Part shown: positions 1 through 12,330 of the stretch, in pieces
Position numbering within the stretch: position 1 is the stretch's first letter
How the letters are laid out: each line of letters begins with the position of its first letter
Assembly (NCBI RefSeq): GCF_000003605.2
Contig: NW_003109984.1
Location: 202,022 to 232,520 of the forward strand
Source of the DNA: Saccoglossus kowalevskii
Taxonomy: Eukaryota; Hemichordata; Enteropneusta; Harrimaniidae
Direction: 5' to 3'
Length of the DNA: 30,499 nt
Notes under the pieces: model-generated
The model's database searches: none
The model's input: the letters and a program-made list of their open reading frames with translations, nothing else
Told to the model about the DNA's origin: nothing
Program-made: the position numbers and the translations under genes

Positions 1-3000
1 TGTTAAAGAACTTGTTTTAGTTCATTTCTTATTTGGGAGACTTAATTCAGAGTTTATTTTATGTGAAAAAGCTATTTCCCCGCTAGTGAAAAAGTATTTT
101 CTACAAATCCCGAGAACAATTTGAAATGTTACATAGTGAATTCATACTTACCTGACTAATGTTCGGGTACAGTCTTCCATGGATTCATCAGTGTTGTAAA
201 CAAGGACCGGAGATGGGGACTGGGTGTTGGATGGACTAATTAGGTGACCAATTTTATTGGCCCGTGGGATGCTTTTCTAACTTCAGACAATTTGCCCAAA
301 TGTATATCCAATGCTTACATTAGACGTAATGCTTACATTATACTTAAGTTTGGCTATCTACAATTTTAAATTATCCCAGTGGAATTTATATATTTAGTCA
401 CACAATATCACACAATTTATTCATGTGTAACATTTTAACCCTTCTGCTGCTTTTGACTAAAGTACAAACTATGTTTTACATATAAATCTCCCAAAATAAA
501 TGTCTTTACCTAGTTGTGGTTACATTTTTCAGTATCAATTGACATGTTTAAATGGAGCGATTTAATGTTCAAAATCTTATTAAATATCCGTCTTTCTACC
601 ATTTTGCTGAAATGCCTGTAGGAGGGAAAATGTGTGGTTATTCCTTCTTTATTGGAAATGTTTATCTTTGAACTAGTAATAAAATAGTGTATTGGACAGA
701 TGGTTGAACAGATGAAAACATTAATATTTGTCGAATTATATTCTGTGATTATATACAGGTCCTAGTGATGACAATACGTTTATCCCCATTATATAATATA
801 CATTATATACCTGTATATACAGGTACTGACAATGACATTAAGTATGTCACGAAATATAGATTATTTACAGGTCCTACATCACAGTAAACATTGGTATTAT
901 AATCATGTCCGAACTATGAAAGTTGTCATAGTGAATGTTACACGCAGTGATTACATCGTTTAAATAAATAAGTTTGCACTGTTGAATAATTCGTACGTTC
1001 CCGCAAATAGTATTTTTGTTTGACATTTCATTTCTGTTTATTCATGTGTGACCAACGCATTCGCCGACAACGGTTGACAACGTCCTTGCAAGTAAATTAT
1101 CATAAACTCAGTACTGTGTTAATTACCATGGGTTTTTGATTACGAAATTTTATTTCCCGCATAAGAGGTTTTGTTAAGGTTTCATATTTTCATGTTTTAT
1201 CACATCATCTGATGAAACCTTATGTAAGAGGGCAATTCCAATTTCCTGTAATGAAAAAGTGACTAACCACTAGAAATAAAACAGGTACATGTAACGTGAC
1301 ATATATTGTCTTATCCGTCACTTATTTATTGGAGTACTAATGTACATACAGATATAATATACATGTACAATTAGAGTTTTATCACAATTTTATTTATGTC
1401 AGTCAAACATTCCTATTTACTTTTGCACCAGTTTTAATACATAATATCATAATCTCACTAAACTATGTAAGCATCATATTTTGAACAATGTTTCCATTGT
1501 TGGCATTCAATTCCGTCAACGGTATTGTGTATAAAAAGGTATCACATTGATGACTTTGTGTTCAGTGAAGTGTCAACATATGCAGACGTACTTATTGTAA
1601 TGTTTTACAATATAAGACTTTTATGACACCGAAACGTGATGTAACATATGGACACTTAAGTATAAAAGTGTTTTTCTACCATACATTAATAAGGAATGGC
1701 CAATTATTTTGACTACTCATTTCTACCTAACCAGTGTATCAAAGATTAGTCGCATCATCTCTCCAATAATGTCTACACACACATTATGTGGTTCTACCAA
1801 CTTGTCCAAATCGTTCGCACCTCCTTAAGTTTTGCCTTGTATAACGATTGTATTGTATTTTATTGACAGTTCTACCCACCGACCGGCACATATATCCTGA
1901 CAGAATAGGTGGTCATTTGGCCAATTTAAATTACGTGATTCGTAAAGGTGTAACTCATGGTCGGCTGTTATTCAGTGTTTAGCATTTCACTTTGGAAAAC
2001 ACGATTTGGTTGTGTGTTATAAGTGTTAAGATTCCCACAATAGCTCAAATCCACGTACATTTATACTTAACTGTAGGGGTGTGTTAATTCATAGATTTTG
2101 AAAATACCGAAGCCTTTCACTATTTTCATATGATTTGCCAGTTTCCTAATTTTTAATTAGTTTGTTGACAAATTATCTCAGATATTTAGTCTTACAGATT
2201 CCTCGAGTTAGGCGCACACCGTGTTTAATATGTCCACACGCTGGGATTGATTAAAACGTGTCTTTGTGGCAGGTTTCTACGTGGAAGTAAGTAGCCACGA
2301 GCTACTCTAAATATCAAACACAGCTCAGTCAATTTCCTTCTTAGTCGACTAGATTGTAATAAGACTGGCCTCCAGGTGTAGTATTCTTCAAGACGTAATG
2401 AACTTTACCTTAATACTAGCGTGAACACGTATGAGATGGTATTAAACCGACTAGATATTCGTATAATCGCGCTACTCCCTAGATTGAATTGATTCAGTGA
2501 GCAGATGCAAGTAAAAATTGTCTCCCACATACCCCGCCATAAGTGGTAAATTGCCACGATGTTGTTATATTTTAACTGTTCAACTCTCACCATACCCTAA
2601 TCCCTGGCTACAGTCAATTATATAAGAACTTTTCCCAACCACAAGGCACAATTATAGGTACTTATCTACAAACGGCCCCGCTCCTTAGATATTTTCTAAA
2701 CAATTTTCCCACAAAGCCACTCCGCAAAAAGCACTCATTATAGTGCAGCGTATTTTCTGTGCAAATTGTCTGTATTCAAAATGCGTTTATTAAAGACGTT
2801 CAAGGGTCTATGCTACATATATATCGGCACTGGTGTCAAGTGTTTAAGCAGCGGTGAAACTTTAAAATGGAAAGTGTAGAAAGTACACTGTCAATAAACA
2901 TGGCGGTCCGCATATAGCGTTACATTTAGTAATACATGCATCATAAACTAATGCGTGTTTAGGGCATAGGGGGTCACAACGCATGTGGTGAAGAGTAGTT

Positions 3001-3950
3001 TCCAAGTTCAAGTGACCAAAACTTGGCGACGTCCTTTAAAAAACGAGTTGACATATTCGCGACTTGAATATAATCCAAATATAATCAGAGAACTAGTAAT
3101 GGTTTTGAACCACTGCTTCAGCACAACGACTGTTGTGTAATACAAGGTAATGTAAAGGAAAATGTATTGTAGAGTTACCTCTGTGTAATTTACAATATAT
3201 CTGCATTAACCTTCACTGTTAACGTCAATATGAGAGTAGAAGCAAGGCTGGGCAAATTTTAGTTTGAATTACAAGACATTGTGGGATATCGAAAACAGCA
3301 AGTGATATTTCCAGAGATATAGTTGGAATTGAAGCAATAGAGTGTCATTAACCCATGAAACATACTCGCACATATCCATACATATCACCCTGACTTATTG
3401 TGTGTGAGGCAAAACTGTCATGTACACAGTCGTAATAACTGGAATGATTTCAGAACGTAAAACTGTTATTATTACTGTAAATAATTATGAACAATAAAAA
3501 CTGAAATTTACAAAAACTATGAACAATAAATAATGAAATTCTGTGATTTGCTGTACAGTTTGCAGAAAATTATTAACCGAACCATAACATTTATGAAAAG
3601 CACAGTGCTGAGATTCAAATCGAGTATACCTGAAATATAATCTCACAATCGCATACGAGTCGTCAAAACGTACAGTTTTGTGACATACGTCACTTTTTTT
3701 ATAGTTTCAATACGCATATGAGCACCCGTATATATTTTGACAATAAAGCCCCCCTTTCACATTGTGCAAATACAAACAAGAATTTAAACCTTCTTGGCAG
3801 TAACATATAAGTGTTGTATAAACCCGAATGAAAAGTCACGGCGAATACTTCTATTGAGTCACCCATTTAAAAACCTCTTCAAATAGCCAAGGCCAATCAC
3901 TAATGTGTGGGGTCATTAATAAAATAGCAATTTTATTAACACATACATAT
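1..3950. other. Non-coding AT-rich DNA, no gene seen
   Basis: No open frame here exceeds about 60 codons and none resembles a known protein. The only structure I see is small: an 18-bp perfect palindrome at 808-825, a hairpin-like pair of 11-bp arms near 1175-1220, and a short diverged duplication containing the string atgaacaataaa near 3485-3535. The stretch reads as intergenic or intronic sequence. Confidence 0.6.
808..825. repeat. 18-bp perfect palindrome
   Basis: The sequence tacctgtatatacaggta equals its own reverse complement. It sits in a local cluster where tacaggt recurs (about 755, 820 and 868). It is short and AT-rich, so chance is possible, but the cluster of the same word suggests a decayed local repeat. 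Confidence 0.5.
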
Positions 3951-3997
3951 TCTCCGGAGGTTGGCAATGGTTACAAATGTTTAAGAAAGAATAAAAG

Positions 3998-4460
3998 GTT
4001 TAAAAAATACAATAAAATACAAAAAATACAAAAAAGCTAATACATTATAGATACGCTTATGAGGCAGACTAAATTATTATACTATAAAAGGATAGAAAAC
4101 AAAATACAAAACTTAACTGGAAAAAAATGGTTTGACTGGCTCATTTCAAAACACTTTTTTAGGTACATTGCTACACAGAGTGTTAGACCACTGTTGTTTA
4201 GCAAGACTTCGGTGACAAATTTAAAAAAATTTGAATTTTGGTTTTTGCCATTTCAAATAAGTCATTTCTATCGGGGGTATAACTTTTGCATTACATCATT
4301 AGGTGATACTCATCTTCAACTTGATTCTGATCACAAAGGTTGTATAATCTATTGGCAAAAAGTATTCTTTTGTGTCTGCCTGTCTCAACAACTGTCCCAG
4401 GGGATTTTCTTCTTCTCAATTTCTCAAGATAAACGTCCCACTGTTGTTTTGTTTACTAGA
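3998..4460 (-). pseudogene. LINE ORF2 C-terminal fragment, decayed
   Basis: Read on the minus strand, about 4455 down to 4198 gives a frame with VETGRHKR, then LCDQNQVEDEYHLMM, an in-frame TAA, then CKSY and DRNDLFE. This is the Cys/His knuckle region found near the end of many LINE ORF2 proteins (C..C ... VEDEYHF ... C..Y...R). After one more stop and a frame change, VAMYLKKCFEMSQSN ends at a TAG near 4090, like the usual ORF2 tail. Beyond it, 3998-4036 is a simple tail built from repeats of gtatttttt read on the minus strand. Reverse transcriptase and endonuclease are absent, so this is a 5'-truncated dead copy. The plus-strand open frame over the same bases is its antisense shadow. Confidence 0.72.
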
Positions 4461-4539
4461 AGGAAAAGTCCTTTGGCGGTATTTCTTGTATTAATTTCCG
4501 TTGCACAAAAAGCAGCACAGAAGCACTGAACTGTACTGA

Positions 4540-7500
4540 AGCACAGAATTTGAATTTGTTTTCAGAAAAAATGCATATTTTTTCCCCGGCCAATCAAGTC
4601 CTTTACCGCATTCATAGTTATTGACAGCCGCCATGATTGATGTATTGTGACGTATTCTGACCTTGTATTCTTGACCCATCACTGCCTTTTCACACCCGTT
4701 CAATTTCATTATTTAATCCAGATTCCATGATATTTTATATTTAAAACCAACCTTTATTTCACATTCACTCTAGTTTTCACTTTTCTAAAATTATTTTAAC
4801 GATCAAAAGACTTTCCACTCCCATCACGCAATCTCTCATAGTACTTCCGCAGACACAGCGGCGATCGCCAACATAACTACAAATAACCTGGCTCTCAGGA
4901 GCTGGGAAATAATCAAGTATATAAAATCAAAACGCTATGGTTTAATTGATCAAAACTCAAACATTGTAAGTAAAATACGAAAAAAACGAAATCAGTAGCC
5001 TGTTCAATCATAAACAACTGATGCACTTGGCCTTGTGTAGAATGACAAGATATTAAGTACTACAAAATGAAACAATTTATTTGTCATCTCCTCATTAGAT
5101 GATATCATACATGATTTGCAGCTGTTGATACGACGTTCACAAAATAAAAACTTGCGGAACACGCAAGTGACGCTTGGTTGTTTTTATCATTGGTAAGTTT
5201 TCAACAACCTCAGTACTACATGAAAATGGTTTTTACTGAGGTTATTGGAAGTGATTAACAAATACTCCGTGCCATGGAAGGTAACATGAGTCTTAAATTT
5301 GACCAGCTGACAAACAATAACATTAATTTGTGAATAAGATAAAAGCTGGGCCCAAACATAACAAACCATATTATCCAAATATTGTTTGATCATAGGCGAA
5401 CGAGGGATACAGATACACTGCGTAATCTATACGACTGCCTATAAAAGTTTCAAATTGTCCGGTTGATCACGAAAGTGGTTCGATGGGTTTTCCAGGGTAG
5501 ACGTTCCGGCGGCAGTAACAGACGTAAGTCATACCGTAATTTCAGGATACCAATGGTGGGAAATATGTTCCTCATTTTCACCTGCATAATATATCGAAAA
5601 CTACTCACTATATATATTTATAATTTATGATACAATCTGGCTAATTACTGTAAATCATTTTAGTTTCAACTGAATCTAAACATAGATAGATATACATAGA
5701 TATGTATAGAATGTTAAAGTACTGGTATTGCTTATAATAATAATATTAATATGAGTTAATTTTCGTGATATACCTATGTTTTATTTTATTAGAAATATTT
5801 GCCTAATATTTTCCCAACACTTGCTAAGTGTTTATGCACTACACTCAAAGTCCTGATGTTTTAGATTATTCTAAAATTGGCGAGGTTGGGGTTATCTTCT
5901 ATATTCTCGCCAAACACTCAGTATACACAGTCACTGAAGGCTTGAAACCCTAAATAATTAGATCAGTACTAGGTTTTGATTTTCCGATCTAAGAGATTTT
6001 CAGCACAACATTGCCTGCTCTCAGTAATTAATAAACAGTTATATACATCGTCACACTAAATATACATCTCGAATAAACACAGATTATCTTCGACATGTCT
6101 AATAAACAATTATGTATTATCCGCTGCTACACAGAAAAGATTTTCCTGGGTGTGGGCTTCAGGGTGGCTTATATACAATCATATGACCAACACCGTGTAC
6201 AATTTGTACATCAGTAGCGTTCACGCATAGCTCCTTACTACGTGGTAAGTGTTTGAATACTTTAGCCCGTGCTAAGAAAACGTGAGTGAACGCTCAGCAC
6301 AGGTCAAGAAACGTAGTGCGGATTAATTTGTATGACCTGGTCCTGATCGTTGGCACAGGCTAACTTAGCTCAATGTTCACTTAGACGATATACTATTTTA
6401 TTCATAACTATTCATTTCTATATGCCATTTTAAATTTCGAAAGGACAATCAACACGAACACACATAGAGAGATTTTTCTAGAGAAAAAGAAATAGCGATG
6501 AGACTACTAAATAGCTACTTGCTGATATTCTACAATCTAAATTTTGTTTTAGTATTGTTTTATAACCATAGAAGTAACATGTATACCTTCCTAGTTACTA
6601 TCCTGAGTAATGAGAGTGGGCAAGGGGGGTAGCTGGTATAGGTTACAGAAAATAAAGAAGGCATGTTACGTTTTTACAAGAAACAAAATTAAACTTCAAT
6701 TTAGAGTAACAAATGGACTTCACACACAAATTCCTAATTACATCTTACAGTTTTTCAATATATTTGAGGATTTGTGTTTGAGAATCAAGAATCAAACAAT
6801 ATAACATCTTTGCGGTTTGTGCGACGAACATGCGCAAATCAGGCCAGCAAATGTAACATACGATATTATTTGCGGTGTGATATACTTCTCGGTGTTTTCC
6901 TAAAAAACAATGTTTGCCGGGGAAACTAGAAGAGACAAATTTTCACATTTTATTCTAGTTAAAACAATAGAATGGTTGAATTACAAACGAATGCGACACA
7001 TATTATGTACAACGTCGGGCAAAATAATGTCAATCCTTTTCAATACTTGCATGTTTGCATCTTGAACTTCCACGTACACTCGCCAAAATACACACAAACA
7101 TAGCTGCTAATGATATTGCTAGGATGTTGTATTTTGTTCATAAATGTACTATTTGTATCTACTGGTAGTTTCTGCAATAGTACCTTTGGTATTAGTATTT
7201 CAGAGAATCCCCAACAGATAATTTCAAAAAAACAATTGTAATATGTATGACATATACGATGGGTGGGAGTTTGCCACCATTTGCCACCCGGAAATAGTTT
7301 CGACCACACAAACGTTTTTATATCTTATCCATTGAGTCCTTGCAGTTATATACATATATTTAGATCTAATTATTAATGTTAATTATTATACATCTATCAC
7401 CGTAACTCCATAAGTTACATCGAGCTGTAATTTTGCAGTATTTAAGGGGTATTTTCATCCTACCATATTAGGAAATGCGAATTCCAATATGGAATGATTA

Positions 7501-7640
7501 GGCGCGTAAGCGTCCTCAAATAATAAAAACAAGCATGACTGGTGCCAGAGTTTAACTGGATTCAACACAAAGAAGTTCTCTGATTCTGTTCTAAACATTT
7601 TGGATTTCAGCATTCCCATGGTGTATCCTTTGAAGAAAAA
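4540..7640. other. Non-coding AT-rich DNA, no gene seen
   Basis: Only short open frames without recognisable motifs occur. Two 8-bp arms (gcgttcac and gtgaacgc) lie about 70 bp apart near 6220-6295 and may be chance. I see no splice-bordered coding block, RNA gene or clear mobile element here. Confidence 0.5.
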
Positions 7641-7644
7641 GATG

Positions 7645-7792
7645 TATAATAATAAGGTTATTATGAGAATACCTCAAAGTATGCACTCAGACAGTACGCC
7701 GCGCAGCGACCTCCGCTGCACGTCGGTCGATACTCAAGCTCTACTGTCTTCGTGCATACTTTGAGATATTTTCGTAATAACCTCATATTATA
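7645..7792. mobile_element. Foldback / MITE-like inverted repeat
   Basis: Two arms of about 51 bp, 7645-7696 and 7742-7792, are imperfect reverse complements, close to 88% by eye with one gap. Both contain ctcaaagtatgcac and a ggttatta word. The 45-bp centre is unusually GC-rich for this window (cgccgcgcagcgacctccg) and has small internal inverted pairs. The whole 148 bp could fold into one long hairpin. The design fits a foldback element or a small non-autonomous DNA transposon. No protein is encoded, and I could not define target-site duplications. Confidence 0.65.
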
Positions 7793-8080
7793 GTCACTAA
7801 TATAATAGCGTTTTTTACCAATAACTCGCACCTTACAGGTACAGCGTATTTACACAATCTAATAATATCTCATTGCGCACGTTGTAATTATAAGTATGAA
7901 CAACTGATACGATTACGAAATGTAATGTTGATGTGTTTAACAATTCTACATACATAACCAATAAAAATGTAAACTTGTTAATTTACAAAAATGCGTCTAT
8001 ATAAATCTTTAAACATGTCTATTTTTAAAAAATCAATATCAACATTCAAACTGCAAAATAAACTTTTTCTGGAAAAGCAC

Positions 8081-8082
8081 AT

Positions 8083-8157
<75 letters not shown>

Positions 8158-8159
8158 TT
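8081..8159. repeat. (ATTT)n microsatellite, about 20 units
   Basis: Seventy-nine bases of uninterrupted ATTT repeat. On the minus strand this is a (TAAA)n run exactly where the 3' end of the adjacent minus-strand LINE remnant is expected, so it is probably that element's tail, possibly expanded later. The repetitive YLFI peptide it encodes on the plus strand is an artefact. Confidence 0.95.
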
Positions 8160-9885
8160 GCTACCCTTTTACATCAGGGGCTCACTAGTAAGTAATTAGG
8201 AGCTGCAATAAAATTATTGGAAAAAGCACATACTATATAAATGAAAAAGAAACAGAAAATTTAAAACTTAAAGGAAGTATAACAAATGAAACTTTTAAAA
8301 CTTAAAGAAAATACAAAACAATGAAATTTTTAAACATAAAGTGAATACAGGAAATAAATCTAATCTACATAATCTTTTCTATAATTCATGGCATCAATAA
8401 GAAATCTTTTCACAACTCTATCAATTTCATCACATATATTTTATAATTGTAATGCTGAGTGCTATCGCCTAAAAGGAAACATAATAATGCTTTACCCTTC
8501 GTAATATCTTCCTAAAGACTTGCTTCACCATTTTTACATAGAATATGACTAATATTTTTCATCATAATATCCTTAAGTTTTTTGAAGCTTTCACACTCTA
8601 GAACAAAGTGTTCTAGAGTTTCATCACCTTTTTTGTAGCATGGACATGTACAATCACTATTGACATTTGCCCACTTTCTACGCAAGACCTAGTATGACCT
8701 TGCTTTGAATTTAAGCTGGGCACCTTCATAATTTCAAGTGATTTTAAATATTTTTCACAATGCTTGATCCCAGTTTTAAATTTCATGTAGTGGATCAGAC
8801 TTGATTTGTTTGCCATGTTTTTTCTTTACTTATATTCATTATTTTTTTTCCAGAGCTTTTTTAATTTTCTGCTGACTAAAGTGTACAACTTGATGTTCCT
8901 CTAGATCTACACTTTTTATGATAACATGAATAAATTTTGCCCAGGTCCAGGACATTCTGAAAGTTGTGTTGATTTTGTTATTTTCATCATTTTGAACATT
9001 CAAAACATTAAAAATATCTTTCAGCCATCTGGAATCTGACATATCACGCAATCTTTGGTAATATTTTAGTTTCATGATATCTAGTCTACATCTCATTGTG
9101 AACAACCCCAAATCACCAAGTACAGCCTTATTTGTAGTATTTCTGCATGCACCCAGAATGAATTTTTCTGCCGTATGGTGCATTTTTTCTAAACTCTCTA
9201 AATTCTATCAATATTACCATGACCACAAAGTATTGCTTTCATAACTGGAAATAAGGCATTACATTTTTCTATTATTTTTGTACAGTGGGTGTGGTCGGAA
9301 AGGTTACGTGTAAAACAATAGCCTAAATAATTGGACTCAGCAGCTTCTTTTATTTTTGATTTTCCAATAGACCACTCTCTATGTTTGTCAACTCTTTTGT
9401 TTGTGATTAGGACATTAGACTTGTCGTCATTAACTGCCATTTCCATAAATTACAAAATTTGTTGTTAATTCTTAGCATTGCCACTAGTTGACTTTCATTA
9501 GGTGAAATAAGTAGTATATCATCAGCAAAAATATGCCATTAATTAGTAGTAATTTATCATTTGTCAATATATAGTGAATAACAGACTGTTGGGTATGTCT
9601 TGACCATGCCCACTTTCTAATACTTATATCATTGTTGTTAGGTGAAGCTAGATCAAAATTATTTATCATTGAAATTATTTTTTCCCCGTTTCTATTTAAG
9701 ATCGTATCTCCTGTCTTATCTCCAATCTGCCATTAAAATCACCTAACAATAAAAACTGCTCATTTGAATCTAATAAATTATTAATGTTACTGTATAATTC
9801 ATGATATAATTCATCTGTCCCATCTATGTTAGTATTTTTTGGTGGGACGTATACTACTTCTAAACATAATGATTGGCCCCCTCCA
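8160..9885 (-). pseudogene. LINE (non-LTR retrotransposon) ORF2 remnant
   Basis: Minus-strand pieces appear in ORF2 order. First, 9870-9555 gives an AP-type endonuclease: VVYVPP, the LLLGDFNGR motif, then after a frameshift NGEKIISMIN and SVIHYILTND. Next, 9530-9440 gives FADDILLISPNES, the catalytic FADD box of reverse transcriptase. Then 9440-9200 gives the thumb/connection region (NVLITNKR, NYLGYCF) and 9183-8839 gives KAVLGDLGLF and KLKYYQRL. Last, 8690-8560 gives CPCYKKGDETLEHFVLECE, a Cys/His knuckle. Endonuclease is joined almost directly to FADD, so most of the reverse transcriptase is deleted. Several frameshifts and stops show it is dead. It ends at the (TAAA)n tail at 8081-8159. 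The clade cannot be assigned safely by eye. Confidence 0.85.
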
Positions 9886-9889
9886 ACTT

Positions 9890-10680
9890 ATAATTTCGAA
9901 ATACAAGATAGTAAATAAACGTTTCTGAACTGACCATCTCAGCAAATTTAATTCAAATACACTGTACTTCTGACGTACGACTTATTGGCAAATAAATATA
10001 AATACGCCGTTCTTACAATGTACAATTTATTAGTATAAATACAATGAATAATATTAATATAAATATGTAGAATTGCAAGTATTCAATCAATAAAATATAA
10101 AACAATATTTGTGTCTTCAACACTTCCGTTGCCGACATTTCCTACATTAGAGGTATATGTAACAATTTAGCCCTGTGCAGTCGATTCACGAGAATCCACT
10201 AAACCACGAACAAAATTCAATAAATTCACAGCGCACGTGCAACGATCCCATCCGGAATTTTAGCATGCGGAAGGTTTTTTGCATTACACCGGGCTTCAAA
10301 AGAGCAATTACAAGTTTATAATTTCGTACATTTAATGTGACAAATGCTTTATACACTTACGATAAATAAGATCTTTGTACGAATTACGGAAGAATAAAAT
10401 AGCTGATTACGTTTTACGTTTTTTTATCTATTTAAATTACATTATTACGAAAATAAAAAAATGTTTACAGCTTACGAAAATTCCCCTTGCCGATCCTGAG
10501 TTAACAAAGTCAAAAGTTACGTTCTCACACGTCTACAAAATGCCGGTGTTAACACTGTTTTTTGTTGTGCAAATATTAGATAGTCTGCAAAATTGTCTGC
10601 TTGCATTCTCACCGGTGTTTTGCGCCCTCAACAAACCATGTCGCGGAAAGGTCAATAAACAAATTGCAAGGTCAGTCGAC
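9890..10680. other. Non-coding DNA, no gene seen
   Basis: AT-rich sequence between the LINE remnant and the Harbinger-like relic. The plus-strand open frame starting at 10375 has no recognisable motif and runs into the relic in a different frame, so I do not call it a gene. Confidence 0.45.
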
Positions 10681-10683
10681 AAA

Positions 10684-11235
10684 ATGGCGTCCCCTCTGGT
10701 AAATACGTGTGCCTTGTTCCTGTTTTTCTGTGTGTTTTTGCGCTCGAGAAGAAGACGACGACGAACGATTCATCGAGATTTTTGAAGAGCAAAAAATCGG
10801 TTCATGTTCACGCTATTCGCGTGTATGAATGCGCAACACAAGACCCAGCAACCCAAGCGATTTGGACTCGACAACGCGGAAATAACTGGTGGGAAGAATT
10901 AGTGTTACGAACGTGGGATAACAGAAATAAATAAATTGGCATGAATAAGTCGGCGATAAAGGGCCTTTGGCCGTCGTATTGTGTTCACACGGCACATTGC
11001 GTTGTGCAAGAGCCGGTGTGAAAACGGCGTTTAGAATCAGGTCCACCCCTTTCACAATGGTGTCAAAAACGCCGACGCCACAACGGCGCATTCTGTTCAC
11101 ATACACATTTTAACAACGTTCTCAAATAAAATGCGTCGTGACAACGGCTTATTTCGTCAAGTGAGAATACCACTGTGTCATATGCAAACGTAGAAGATTA
11201 GTCCGTACTTCGCGTAGCGTGAATGTGTCCCATAA
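10684..11235 (+). pseudogene. PIF/Harbinger-like transposase, N-terminal relic
   Basis: The plus-strand frame at 10707-10934 carries RVYECATQDPA, then the tryptophan-rich block GNNWWEELVLRTWDN just before a stop. Harbinger (HARBI1-like) transposases commonly have an N..WW...V......D..W..NFRM segment near the N-terminus, and this matches its first half. An ATG at 10684 in another frame, inside a string typical of a start region (aaaatggcg), may be the original start, implying a frameshift. After 10934 the frame is lost, although GC content stays raised to about 11235, where a Tc1-like element is inserted. The matching C-terminal part resumes at 12331 on the same strand. Confidence 0.5.
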
Positions 11236-12330
11236 GTTCGTTTACCTTATTGTTCAGGCATTTACCCCCACTATTCTCACATCCGACACTACCTGGTCAG
11301 CTAGCTGGCGTATAGTTGTCCATCTGGATCATGTGTGTGGGCATAAAATGTTCAGAATATATTAGTATGTCTCACTAGCTTGAGAGACATGACCACACTA
11401 CGGGCAAAGTCAAATCTGGACATCACAGACTTTCTCAGCTCTGTGCCCAAGCCGTTGTCTTTCGTAGTGCAGGAAAACTTGTGAGCAGGTTGCCACATCT
11501 TTGGGGAGGACTGTACGATGGGTTTTGAAGTGAACCAATCGTCACAAGCAAGGTACAGGCCTTGAAGATAAGCCCCGATCTGGACGTCCTCGTTTGCTCA
11601 CTTTCAGAGCCAGGGACATCATCAGGAAGGTCAAGGACAGAAGGCGACAGTCATGCAGGCGGTCGAGTCGCAGACTAAAACACATTCACGAGAAAGGCTC
11701 TAAAAGCACTGTTCATCGCAATTTGACCCAGAAAATTGGTTTGATGGCATACAAGAGGCTCAAAATACCACGACTGACAGAGATCCAGAAAGGAAAGAGA
11801 CTATCTTACGCAAGAAAGTATGCCAGTTTGACCCCAGAAGACTGGGAGAACTGGATTTTCTCCAATGAGTGCCTCTTGTATTTATTCCCGACGCCCAATA
11901 GTCAGAATGATCGCGTCTACACCGATAGGCCTGAGAAAGTGCCTCCTTCTGAGCAGGTGAAGTTGAGTGGCCCTACCATGGTAGCTTCTAGGCTGTATGA
12001 GCTTCACATAATGTCACAGGGAACCACAGTAAACGCTCAATACTATCCACAGAAAATGCTTGAACCAACACTGGTGCCCATCTTGAGCAGAAAGGATGAG
12101 TGGATTGGGCACGGAGCTGGGACTCCAGATGTCTGTGATGTCCAGATTTAACTTTTCCCATGGTGTTGAGGTCATGTGGGTATCTCTAAATCCAGTGAGA
12201 CATACTGATATATTCTGACCATTTTATGCAATCAGCTCACACATTTGGCCCAGATCGACAACCAGACGCCAGCTAGCTGACCAGATGTCTGAATAATGGG
12301 GTAAATGGATGAACAATAAGGTAAACGAAC
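11236..12330 (+). mobile_element. Tc1/mariner-like element with 160-bp inverted repeats
   Basis: Inverted repeats 11236-11395 and 12170-12330 match well along their length: gttcgtttaccttattgttc at the outer ends, ggtcagctagctggcgt in the middle, and a cataaaatg..cagaatatat block at the inner ends. Between them lies a decayed transposase. The 1.1 kb length and the protein fit a Tc1-like element with long terminal repeats. I could not find a clean TA target duplication at both ends, so the true ends may differ by a few bases. It sits between two pieces of a Harbinger-like transposase on the same strand, so it probably inserted into that older element. Confidence 0.85.
11558..12151 (+). pseudogene. 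Tc1-like transposase, truncated and catalytically broken
   Basis: The frame reads KPRSGRPRLLTFRARD (the GRPR-type linker after the DNA-binding region), then IQKGKRLSYARKY, DWENWIFSNECLLYLF, and QGTTVNAQYYPQKMLEPTL. In active Tc1 proteins the third of these blocks is W..V.FSDES.F, where the D is the first catalytic aspartate. Here it is N (SNE). The block that normally reads VMVWG is shortened to TMVAS. After TLVPILSR the frame leaves the family, and the QDGAPAHT and PDLNPIE..W blocks with the second D and the final D/E are missing. The upstream helix-turn-helix is not in frame. It is a non-functional remnant. Confidence 0.85.

Noticed and set aside
4059-4529. 156-codon plus-strand open frame
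   Set aside because: The minus strand over the same bases encodes a decayed LINE ORF2 end with clear motifs; the plus frame is its shadow.
7991-8188. Open frame with repeated YLFI residues
   Set aside because: It is only the translation of the (ATTT)n microsatellite.
10375-10785. 136-codon plus-strand open frame
   Set aside because: No motif is seen, and the end overlaps the Harbinger-like relic in another frame.
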